Below, one piece after another: positions 1 through 5,243 of a stretch of 7,937 bases of DNA. The notes below the pieces were generated by a model, which saw only the letters and a program-made list of their open reading frames with translations, searched no databases and had not been told where the DNA came from. Source of the DNA: Candidatus Woesearchaeota archaeon (GTDB lineage: Archaea; Nanobdellota; Nanobdellia; Woesearchaeales; UBA525). Position numbers and translations under genes: made by a program. Where the stretch lies: positions 1-7,937 of the forward strand of contig JAJPEB010000058.1 of assembly GCA_023252315.1 (NCBI GenBank), given 5' to 3'. How positions within the stretch are numbered: the stretch's first letter is position 1; each line of letters opens with the position of its first letter.

Positions 1-452
1 ATCTCGGGAGGCACGTGGAGCAGGATCGTGAGGTCGGGACGCGGGATGCGGAAGATGCCGAACTCGAGCTCAAGCACCCAGGCGAGGAAGCGCTCGCGCT
101 CCTGCGCATCTGCGATCTTGCCGCCCTGGTGGCCCGCGTTCGCGGAGACATAGCGGTTCACGACGAGATGCACGCCGCGCGCGAGCAGCGGGCGCAGGCG
201 CTCCATCTCCTTCGCGCGGTTGAACGCGTAGAGCATCGACGCGTAGTAGGGCCCCACTTCCTGCGCGGTGCCGAGCGCGCCGTTGAGGTAGAGCTCGACG
301 CCCTTGCATGACGGGGTGCCGTACGTGGGGAAGCTCACCTCCTCGATCTCGTGGCCGTCCTTGCGCAGCCGCTGCGCGAGCAGGCGGGCCTGCGTCGCCT
401 TCCCCGAGCCGTCGGTCCCGTCGATGACGATGAGCTTGCCCGCCACGGTCAT
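1..452 (-). CDS. tmk: Thymidylate kinase (dTMP kinase), partial, C-terminus off left edge
   Basis: Cytosolic kinase that phosphorylates dTMP to dTDP with ATP. About 150 codons are visible. The N-terminus has a beta strand (KLIVIDG) and a P-loop GTDGSGKATQ at residues 12-21. An LID-like 'YYASMLYAFNRAKEM' region follows, where common TMKs have the AADR motif. Then comes 'NRYVSANAGHQGGK', the counterpart of the DRY...AYQG motif. The P-loop Thr/Ser after Lys is Ala, and the DRY Asp is Asn. I recall similar 'GKATQ...SNxxHQ' variants in a subset of bacterial and archaeal TMKs, so this is probably a subfamily trait rather than damage. The ATG at 452 overlaps the TGA of dcd (ATGA), so the two are almost certainly co-transcribed and translationally coupled. 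A role in dTTP synthesis is inferred from family and neighbour. Confidence 0.9.
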   Translation of the reverse strand, partial: MTVAGKLIVIDGTDGSGKATQARLLAQRLRKDGHEIEEVSFPTYGTPSCKGVELYLNGALGTAQEVGPYYASMLYAFNRAKEMERLRPLLARGVHLVVNRYVSANAGHQGGKIADAQERERFLAWVLELEFGIFRIPRPDLTILLHVPPE

Positions 453-1582
453 CGCCCGAGGAACTGCTTCGCGAGCGTGGGGCCGCGCTGCCCGTGGTAG
501 TTGCTCGGATAGCCCACGCCGTAGACGCGCAGGTTGCCGTGCTCGTCGCGCGCGACGCCAGCCATGCGCTGGTAGCGCATGATGCAGAACGGCTGGCCGT
601 GCACGATGCGGAACGGCTTGTGGTAGACGCGCACCTCGAGCGTGATCGCGCGCCCGGGCACCTCGCCGCGCTCGCCGAAGCCGAAGCCCGGGTCCGCGAA
701 TCCCGCGTAGTGCACCCGTCCCTCGGTCGACGTCACGTCGTACGCCGCGAGCGTGCCGCACACCGTGTGCGGGAAGCGCGTGAGCTCGCGCGTCGCGAGG
801 AGGTAGAACGCGTCGGGCTCGAGCACGAGCTCGCCGTTGCCGGGCCGGGGGATTGCCTCCCAGAAGAGGTCCTGCTTGGGCGCGAGCGCGCCGCGCCCCT
901 GCGTGAGATCGAGCTCGTCTTGCGAGTTGACCTTCGCGCGGTACGCCGCGACCGGGCTCTCGAGATCGACGGTAAGCTCGACGCCGCCATGGCGCAGCGG
1001 CAGTCGCTCTATGGGCTTCTCGTCGGGCCCGAAGAGGAGCGCATGCTCGCTATGGATCGCGCGCAGCTCCTCCTCGTCGAGCGAAGGATCGCCCGAAGCG
1101 ACGCGCAGCTGCGTGAGCGCGACGCCGCGGCGCACGAGCACGTGGAAGCTCAGCGGCGTGCACTCGATGTAGATGCGCTTGGGGCCGCCAGGCGTGAGCG
1201 TGTCGAACTTGCGCTCGCCCTCCACGAGCACCCTCGTGAGGACGTCCGCGCGTCCCGTCGAGCTCTTCGGGTTGAAGTCGCCCGTGAAGCCCTGCGGCAG
1301 CGCGGCCTGCTCCTGCAGCTCGATCACGTACGTCCTGCCGCGCCCGAGCACGCTGCTCGAGGTGTCCGAGAGCGCGAAGCCGAAGAGCTTGAAGCGCTCG
1401 AGCGCTTGCTCGATCGTCTCGCCGTCCTTGGGGAGGAAGCTCGCCTTGAGGCACCACGCCTTGTCGCCCAGACGCAGGTCGATGCTGCCCGGCTGCACCT
1501 GGCCCGGGCCCAGCTGCGGCACGACGAGCTGCCTCTCCTCGATGAACGCGAGCAGCTCCTGGCGCGAGCAGATACCCCCCAT
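449..1582 (-). CDS. dcd: 2'-deoxycytidine 5'-triphosphate deaminase, two-domain form
   Basis: Cytosolic enzyme of the dUTPase/Dcd fold that deaminates dCTP to dUTP, feeding dTTP synthesis. The product is 377 residues, about twice the size of E. coli Dcd (193) and close to the long two-domain DCD family. Domain 1 shows QPGSIDLRLGD (residues 30-40) and NPKSSTGRADV (104-114). Domain 2 shows YDVTSTEGRVHYAGFADPGFGFG (281-303), then an LEVRVYHKPFRIVHGQPFCIM stretch like the dUTPase/Dcd barrel. The C-terminus (SNYHGQRGPTLAKQF) resembles the flexible tail that closes over the substrate. The ATG at 1582 was chosen over a longer open frame reaching 1906. Homology begins at MGGICSRQEL, and a TATA box lies 23 nt upstream, which implies a leaderless message. 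Its stop overlaps the start of tmk. Whether it also has dUTPase activity cannot be read from the sequence. Confidence 0.9.
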   Translation of the reverse strand: MGGICSRQELLAFIEERQLVVPQLGPGQVQPGSIDLRLGDKAWCLKASFLPKDGETIEQALERFKLFGFALSDTSSSVLGRGRTYVIELQEQAALPQGFTGDFNPKSSTGRADVLTRVLVEGERKFDTLTPGGPKRIYIECTPLSFHVLVRRGVALTQLRVASGDPSLDEEELRAIHSEHALLFGPDEKPIERLPLRHGGVELTVDLESPVAAYRAKVNSQDELDLTQGRGALAPKQDLFWEAIPRPGNGELVLEPDAFYLLATRELTRFPHTVCGTLAAYDVTSTEGRVHYAGFADPGFGFGERGEVPGRAITLEVRVYHKPFRIVHGQPFCIMRYQRMAGVARDEHGNLRVYGVGYPSNYHGQRGPTLAKQFLGR

Positions 1583-1604
1583 GACGCACGGGCTCGGAGG
1601 GGCG

Positions 1605-1612
1605 TTTAAATA
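1605..1612 (-). promoter_or_regulatory. TATA box of the dcd-tmk operon
   Basis: On the minus strand the sequence reads TATTTAAA, in an otherwise GC-rich stretch. Its downstream edge is 23 nt before the dcd ATG (1582). Archaeal transcription starts about 22-27 nt after the TATA box, so transcription is predicted to begin at or next to the start codon. Confidence 0.75.
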
Positions 1613-1758
1613 GGTTGTTGCCCGGCTCGCACAAGGAGCGCGCCGCGCGCTCAGCCGCTTACGATGTCGCCGCAGTTGGGGTGCACACCTGCCAGTCCTC
1701 GAGATCCGTGTTTCGTGGCAAGAGCGCAGGGGCCCTGCATGAGGGAGACTGGGGGCGG

Positions 1759-3005
1759 TCAGCGGTAGGGTGCGAGCCCGATCGCTGTGGCGAGCAGCTC
1801 CGACGCGAACTGCGCGCCGCGGAAGTTGCCGCCGAAGGGCCCGAGCGACATCTTCGCCGCGTGGCCAGCGACGTAGATGCGCCCATTCCCCGTGCCGCCT
1901 CTCCATTCGAGCGTGCGATCATCGAGACGCGGGAACCCGTTCTCCTGCCAGCGCGGCAGGCCAAGCTCCTCCGACGCCTGCGCGAGGAGCGGGTGGGTCG
2001 CCGCATGCTCGTATCCTGTGGCGAGGCGCACGCGATCCGCAAGCAGCTCCCTGCCGTCGTACAGGTGCAGCGCAAGGGTGCCCGTGCTCTGGCGCACCGA
2101 TGCATCCGCGACCTCGCCCCTTTTCTCTCCGACGAGGCTCAGCCGCAGGTCCCTCTTCACATCGTACGGCACGGTGCCCGGATACTCGCCCTGCTCGAGC
2201 GCGGGCGCGCGAGAGTACTTCCCGAACGAGAGCAGCTCGAGCAATCTATGCTTGCCGATCTGCCTGCGCACCCACCTCAGCGACGTCCATGCGGGGTCGC
2301 CGTCGAACGCCTGCTCCTCGAGCGGCTCGCGCGAGAGGAGCACGGTGCGGGCGCTGTGCGCAGACGCGAGATGCGCTGCCTGCCCTGCGCTGATCCCGCC
2401 GCCGACCACAACGACCCTTTCCCCATGGTAGGACCTTGGCTGGAGCGAAAGCCCGGATCGAAGAGATGCGCGACGTCCGCGCCTTGCTGGCGCAATGACC
2501 GTGCCCAGGCTGGCCAGCGCGGCGCCGAGACCGTGCCCAGGCAGAGCGCGAGGTTGCGCGCATCGATCTGCCCTGCGTCTGTCTCGACGAGAAACCTCCT
2601 CCCTGTGCGATAGATGGCCTGCGCCTGGCCGCGCAATACTTCCTGCTCGAGGCTGAAGCGGCGCGCGAAATCCGCGCAATACGCATTCCAGATATCGGTC
2701 CTGGCGCGCTGCCGGAAGAGCGGATTGATGAAGCCAGGGAGCGAGGAGATCGCCGGCTCGGGGGATGCGCGCGAAGAGTGGTGCGTCCGGATATAGTCCT
2801 CGAGCGTGAAGTCCCTGTAGAGGCTCAGGTCGTGCGCGATGGGCGAGCGCAGGTATTTCATGCCCGTATTCGATGACTTGCGATCCCACTCGCTGAAGAG
2901 GCTCTCCTCTGGGCTGAGGATGCGGAACTCCTTGCCTGCCCTGCGCAGCGTCCTTCCTATTGCTGCGCCGACAGGGCCGGACCCAATGACGAGGAAGTCG
3001 AGCAT
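1759..3005 (-). pseudogene. FAD/NAD(P)-dependent oxidoreductase (N-hydroxylating monooxygenase-like), frameshifted
   Basis: Two overlapping frames make up one flavoprotein. The first runs from ATG 3005 and starts LDFLVIGSGPVGAAIG, an FAD-binding Rossmann motif (G8-x-G10-x-x-G13), followed by 'NTGMKYLRSPIAHDL'. The second frame carries the rest: VVVVGGGISAGQAA, an NAD(P)-binding Rossmann motif near residue 202; DRVRLATGY near 325-332, resembling the ATGY signature of N-hydroxylating monooxygenases and FMOs; and a closing VAGHAAKMSLGPFGGNFRG block. The switch falls near 2425-2460 and needs one extra base. With that base the gene is exactly 416 codons. The lysine/ornithine N-hydroxylase-like assignment is from family memory; the substrate is unknown. 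The cause could be a true mutation, an assembly error or recoding. Both halves remain well conserved in motif terms, so a recent event or sequencing error is likely. Its promoter looks intact (3029-3037). Confidence 0.75.
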
Positions 3006-3028
3006 GGGCGCGAGGGCGATGGCCAGGT

Positions 3029-3037
3029 ATTTAATTC
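3029..3037 (-). promoter_or_regulatory. TATA box of the FAD oxidoreductase gene
   Basis: The minus strand reads AATTAAATA, preceded by an A/G-rich BRE-like stretch (AAAAAGAAG). The distance from its downstream edge to ATG 3005 is 24 nt, implying a leaderless mRNA. It lies in an AT-rich island (about 3027-3075) between this gene and the tRNA. Confidence 0.7.
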
Positions 3038-3051
3038 TTCTTTTTATTTAT

Positions 3052-3063
3052 CACTATTTAGTG
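3052..3063 (-). promoter_or_regulatory. Short inverted repeat upstream of the oxidoreductase promoter
   Basis: CACTA-TT-TAGTG is a perfect 5-bp inverted repeat with a 2-nt centre, about 15 bp upstream of the TATA box at 3029-3037. Its position suits an activator or repressor operator. The repeat is short enough to arise by chance, so this is only a candidate. Confidence 0.2.
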
Positions 3064-3106
3064 GTTATTCTTTTGCAGGCATGCAGCGCGCCTTCTGAGA
3101 GAGAAC

Positions 3107-3189
3107 CGCCCAGACCCGGATTTGAACCGGGAATCCCTTACGGGAGCAGTTTTCGAGACTGCCGCACTACCGGGTTATGCGATCTGGGC
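3107..3189 (-). tRNA. tRNA-Ser (anticodon CGA)
   Basis: An 83-nt class II tRNA that folds cleanly. The acceptor stem GCCCAGA pairs with TCTGGGC, and the discriminator is G73, the usual archaeal serine identity base. The D arm is GCA...TGC with GG in its loop. The anticodon stem-loop GCAGT-CTCGAAA-ACTGC gives anticodon CGA, which reads UCG. A long variable arm (TCCC-GTAA-GGGA) is typical of tRNA-Ser, and the T arm is CCCGG-TTCAAAT-CCGGG. CCA is not encoded (GTT follows G73), and no intron is present. A TATA box lies 27 nt upstream. UCG should be a common codon in this GC-rich genome. Confidence 0.97.
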
Positions 3190-3235
3190 AACAGCGCGAG
3201 GTCATCCTGAGAGGGTTTAAAAAGTTGTCTTTTGG
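3159..3235 (-). repeat. Direct repeat copy A: tRNA-Ser promoter plus 5' third of the tRNA
   Basis: This segment matches copy B about 541-542 bp away. The promoter part (20 bp) differs at one position. The segment around the tRNA 5' end (18 bp, 3181-3198) differs at two. Weaker similarity extends about 31 nt into the tRNA. Copy A is the intact, functional version. Confidence 0.7.
3216..3235 (-). promoter_or_regulatory. Promoter of tRNA-Ser (TATA box with upstream element)
   Basis: The minus strand reads CAAAAGACAACTTTTTAAA, a TATA box (TTTTTAAA, 3216-3223) preceded by a CAAAAGACAAC element. The TATA box ends 27 nt before the mature tRNA 5' end, so transcription should start a few bases upstream of it. 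Nearly the same string precedes the acetyltransferase gene and rpsJ. It starts only about 25 bp from the stop codon of the acetyltransferase gene. Confidence 0.8.
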
Positions 3236-3250
3236 GGGGCGGGCGCGAAG

Positions 3251-3739
3251 CTACCTGAGAGGAAGCCACCAATCCCGCACTTCTGGGCTGACGCGCGCAT
3301 ATCCTCTCCTCATGAAAAACGCGCTCGCCGCATCGTTCACGTGCTCTACGATATGCGCAAGGGCGCCGTACCCACGGCACTCCGCCCACAGATAGTCGAT
3401 CGCCGCGGAGCCGATGCCGCCGCCCCTCCTCGCCTCGACCCACCTCCCTCCATCATCACAAAGGCGCCCGTTGGGGTAGAACTGGAACGTGACGCCGATG
3501 ATCCCTTCTTCGCCGAAAGGGAGAGCGCGCAGGGTACGCGGATCCATGAACTCATACCGCAGGCGGGTGAGGTGCACGCTCTTCGCCGGAAACATCTCGA
3601 GCTCGAAAATGCCCGAGGGCCCTCCGTCATCGAAACGCAAGAAGTAGTCACTCTTGGTGAGCGCGCCAAGGCACGCATCCCTCTCCATATGCTCGATGCG
3701 CTCTCTCACATCAAGGCTATTCGATCTGGACAACAGCAC
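3251..3739 (-). CDS. GNAT-family N-acetyltransferase-like protein
   Basis: Probable acetyl-CoA-dependent N-acetyltransferase; the substrate is unknown. Read from GTG 3739 it is 162 residues. The C-terminal half fits the GNAT core: beta strands IIGVTFQFYP (80-89) and CDDGGRWVEA; motif A RGGGIGSAAIDYL, with the R-x-x-G-x-G acetyl-CoA loop at 105-110; and motif B VNDAASAFFMRRGYARV (134-150). The N-terminus is uncertain. The TATA box at 3757-3765 ends only 18 nt before GTG 3739, so a transcript would probably start inside or after that codon. TTG 3733 (24 nt after the TATA box), GTG 3709 and ATG 3688 are alternatives, and ATG 3688 gives 145 residues. The first roughly 30 nt of the open frame resemble the 5' end of tRNA-Ser, so the upstream codons may be tRNA relic and not translated. 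The gene ends 27 bp before the tRNA TATA box. Confidence 0.75.
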   Translation of the reverse strand: MLLSRSNSLDVRERIEHMERDACLGALTKSDYFLRFDDGGPSGIFELEMFPAKSVHLTRLRYEFMDPRTLRALPFGEEGIIGVTFQFYPNGRLCDDGGRWVEARRGGGIGSAAIDYLWAECRGYGALAHIVEHVNDAASAFFMRRGYARVSPEVRDWWLPLR

Positions 3740-3776
3740 GTGTGATTCTGACGAGATTTAAAAAATTGTCTTTTGG
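3709..3776 (-). repeat. Direct repeat copy B: degenerate tRNA-Ser promoter and 5' end
   Basis: Partner of copy A. On the plus strand the shared blocks are GATCTGGRCAACAGCRCG (3723-3740) and TTTAAAAARTTGTCTTTTGG (3757-3776), joined by a diverged 16-nt spacer that is one base shorter than in copy A. Minus-strand similarity continues downstream as GnCCAGATCGnATAnCC, which is the acceptor and D-arm start of the tRNA. After that it dissolves into the acetyltransferase reading frame. No complete tRNA can be folded here. Confidence 0.65.
3757..3776 (-). promoter_or_regulatory. Promoter of the acetyltransferase gene (tRNA-type)
   Basis: The minus strand reads CAAAAGACAATTTTTTAAA, differing by one base from the tRNA-Ser promoter. 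The predicted start of transcription, 22-27 nt after the TATA box, is about 3730-3735, inside the tRNA-like sequence. It lies 17 bp beyond the stop codon of the 280-residue gene. Confidence 0.7.
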
Positions 3777-3792
3777 TGCGCATAGCTGTCAG

Positions 3793-4635
3793 TCATTCAT
3801 CCTCAGCCAAGGCCTCAGAAAAGAATCTCGAGATCATGTCGCGGATCTTGGATCGCGCCTTCACCGGGCGCTCGCTCGCGAGGACGAGCTTCGGCGCCAC
3901 TCCCGATTCCTCGGCGAGGCGTTTGGCAATCGACGCCGCAGCCGCCTGATTGTTCAGCCCGTAAACCATGACGACAGGAGCGTCAGGAGTGGCCTCGACC
4001 TTTTTGGGAGTCTTTGTCGCATACCTCTCATCGAAACCATAGCACGCGGGCAGCTCGACCTTTCCGCTCCAATAGACCTCTGCAACCACATCCGGCCTAC
4101 GCAGGAAGTACCTCTTACCGTTCTTGCGCTGCGGACGCAGCAGTGCCACCGAATCGGCGAACGGGCTCAAGGAGGCGACACTCTTCTCATTAAGGTCGCG
4201 CATGAGATAGCCGCGATCAGCTGCGATCGTCTCGAGCGTGGATGCGAGCGGATGACGCGCAGGATTAAGGACCATAATTCCATCGTCAGTAACAACCTCT
4301 GCCACATCACCCCATTTTCCTGTGCGAGCCTGCGTCTCAAACAGCCCTACTGCTACCCGCTCATCGAGCGTGAGCCTACCTGCAGAGTAGTCCCCTGCTG
4401 CAGTTCTGAACGTATCCTCGGGCACGCCCAGCTTCATCACGAATTCCTGAAGATCCTCGTAACGGACACCTGAAGGAGTGCTGCGCGAAACAGCAGACTG
4501 CTGCGAATGCCTGTAAAGCGCGAGGCCTATGACACCGCTCGCGTCATATCGTTCACGAGCAGGGCTAACCGCGGCACCAGAAGGAGCCTGCGAGGCATAT
4601 GCAACGGGCACGGGAAGTTGCGATTCTTTCGTCAT
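3793..4635 (-). CDS. Conserved-looking protein of unknown function (280 aa)
   Basis: I do not recognise this protein. The first about 60 residues are Ala/Ser/Pro-rich and probably disordered. The middle (about 95-200) is mixed alpha/beta with DDGIMVLNPARHPL and a basic RPQRKNGKRYFLRRPDVV patch. A beta-alpha unit, APVVMVYGLNNQAAAASIAKRLAEES, lies near 218-243. The C-terminus is helical with a basic-then-acidic ending (KARSKIRDMISRFFSEALAEDE). I see no signal peptide, membrane segment, zinc ligands or known catalytic motif, so a soluble cytoplasmic protein is inferred. The ATG at 4635 is well supported: a TATA box ends 23-24 nt upstream, as for the other leaderless genes here. It is transcribed alone, downstream of rpsJ and with its own promoter. 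Base composition is slightly less GC-rich than its neighbours. Confidence 0.8.
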   Translation of the reverse strand: MTKESQLPVPVAYASQAPSGAAVSPARERYDASGVIGLALYRHSQQSAVSRSTPSGVRYEDLQEFVMKLGVPEDTFRTAAGDYSAGRLTLDERVAVGLFETQARTGKWGDVAEVVTDDGIMVLNPARHPLASTLETIAADRGYLMRDLNEKSVASLSPFADSVALLRPQRKNGKRYFLRRPDVVAEVYWSGKVELPACYGFDERYATKTPKKVEATPDAPVVMVYGLNNQAAAASIAKRLAEESGVAPKLVLASERPVKARSKIRDMISRFFSEALAEDE

Positions 4636-4657
4636 ACTTGAGTGATAACATTTCTAT

Positions 4658-4666
4658 TATTTAAAT
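4658..4666 (-). promoter_or_regulatory. TATA box of the 280-residue protein gene
   Basis: The minus strand reads ATTTAAATA, preceded by GGCGAAAG, a good BRE-like element. It ends 23 nt before ATG 4635, implying a leaderless transcript. Confidence 0.75.
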
Positions 4667-4710
4667 CTTTCGCCAATGTAGCAACAACTCCACTATATTC
4701 CTCCAGAGCC

Positions 4711-4730
4711 CAAGAGAGAAACTAAAGAAC
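4711..4730 (-). terminator. Possible T-rich terminator of rpsJ
   Basis: Immediately after the rpsJ stop the minus strand reads GTTCTTTAGTTTCTCTCTTG, a pyrimidine-rich stretch of the kind that ends archaeal transcripts. There is no hairpin and no long T run, so the call is weak. Confidence 0.3.
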
Positions 4731-5036
4731 TCACAGCATCTCGATCTCGATATTCAGCCCCTCGGGGATCGGCACGCGCATGACGAGGCGCAGCGCGCGC
4801 TCGTCGAGCCCGAGGTCGATCAGGCGCTTGTGGATGCGCAGCTCATAGCGCTCCCACGATGCCTTGCCTTCGCCCGAGGGAGAACGCCTGGTCGTGATCT
4901 TGAGGGACTTGCGCGGCAGCGGCACCGGACCCTTCATGACGACGCCCGTCCTGTCGGAGATCTCCTTGATGTAGTTGCACACCTCGTTGATCTTCCCGAT
5001 GTCGGTCGATGCCAGCTTGATCCGTGCCTTCTGCAT
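4731..5036 (-). CDS. rpsJ: Small ribosomal subunit protein uS10 (archaeal type)
   Basis: Component of the 30S subunit head. The 101-residue product matches archaeal and eukaryotic uS10 in length and sequence. It begins MQKARIKLASTDIGKINEVCNYI, followed by GPVPLPRKSLKITTRRSPSGEGKASWERYELRIHKRLIDL and the C-terminal VMRVPIPEGLNIEIEML strand. The ATG at 5036 is fixed by family alignment and by a GAGGG Shine-Dalgarno-like site about 10 nt upstream. Unlike most genes here it has a leader of about 40 nt behind its own TATA box (5102-5109). In most archaea it follows the EF-1 alpha gene directly. Here an opposite-strand gene separates them, though rpsJ keeps a leader like that of EF-1 alpha. Confidence 0.97.
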   Translation of the reverse strand: MQKARIKLASTDIGKINEVCNYIKEISDRTGVVMKGPVPLPRKSLKITTRRSPSGEGKASWERYELRIHKRLIDLGLDERALRLVMRVPIPEGLNIEIEML

Positions 5037-5069
5037 GTTGCGTTTCCCTCACACGATGAGATGAGTCAC
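5037..5069 (-). promoter_or_regulatory. rpsJ leader with Shine-Dalgarno site, related to the EF-1 alpha leader
   Basis: The minus-strand leader contains ACTCATCT, then GTG-TGA, then GAGGGAAACGCAAC before the ATG. The EF-1 alpha leader has the same order: ACTCATCT, ATG-TAG, GGAGGAAACGTAAA. GAGGG is the likely ribosome binding site and overlaps the upstream TGA. Confidence 0.55.
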
Positions 5070-5072
5070 CAT
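5049..5072 (-). other. Possible leader-peptide ORF upstream of rpsJ (MVTHLIV)
   Basis: ATG 5072 opens a 7-codon frame (MVTHLIV) that ends in TGA overlapping the rpsJ Shine-Dalgarno site. The ATG lies about 30 nt after the TATA box, at or just behind the predicted transcription start. The mini-ORF is in frame with rpsJ but separated by the stop. It may be chance. Confidence 0.25.
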
Positions 5073-5101
5073 GGACTTGTTCGTGGAGAATCCGCAGGGG
5101 G

Positions 5102-5120
5102 TTTAAAAAGTTATCTTTTG
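5102..5120 (-). promoter_or_regulatory. Promoter of rpsJ
   Basis: The minus strand reads CAAAAGATAACTTTTTAAA, a TATA box (TTTTTAAA) with the same upstream CAAAAGAYAAC element as the tRNA-Ser promoter. Predicted transcription start is about 5075-5080, giving a leader of about 40 nt. Confidence 0.75.
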
Positions 5121-5214
5121 CCGTTCCGCGGGCGACGCTGCCAATCCGTGCGATGATCAGCTGTGCAGGCACCTGCGCATGCTCGGCGATTAATATACTA
5201 CTAAAAAGGGACAA

Positions 5215-5221
5215 TATTTAA
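5215..5221 (+). promoter_or_regulatory. TATA box of the caspase-like gene
   Basis: TATTTAA, preceded by an A-rich stretch (AAAAAGGGACAA). It ends 23 nt before ATG 5244, predicting a leaderless message. It is divergent from the rpsJ promoter about 100 bp away. A second AT-rich patch (TTAATATA, about 5190) is less well placed. Confidence 0.7.
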
Positions 5222-5243
5222 GGATAGACGAAACCCGGGAGCC

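Noticed and set aside
494..1609. A 371-codon plus-strand open frame antisense to dcd
   Set aside because: Its translation is low-complexity Arg/Ala/Leu/Glu-rich, has no motif and exactly shadows dcd in GC-rich DNA. No promoter is seen.
1651..1740. A 29-codon minus-strand ORF (MQGPCALATKHG...) between the oxidoreductase and dcd
   Set aside because: It simply continues the oxidoreductase frame after its stop, with no TATA box, Shine-Dalgarno site or recognisable sequence. It could be a chance frame or lost C-terminal sequence.
1583..1758. A small RNA or tRNA in the 176-bp gap before dcd
   Set aside because: I found no T-arm consensus, no C/D box pair and no strong fold. Only the dcd promoter is supported.
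1583..1906. An upstream extension of the dcd frame adding about 108 residues
   Set aside because: The extension is Arg-rich with no family match, crosses the dcd TATA box, and runs into the 3' end of the oxidoreductase gene. The family start is at 1582.
2425..2445. Programmed -1 frameshifting at the GGGGAAAGGG run in the oxidoreductase
   Set aside because: The run does not form a proper X-XXY-YYZ heptamer in the incoming frame, and no stimulatory hairpin is evident. A plain indel is simpler.
3190..3731. A classic integrated element with attachment sites and an integrase
   Set aside because: The repeat fits a tRNA-targeted insertion, but no integrase or recombinase is encoded in the window, so it is reported only as a repeat with two possible histories.
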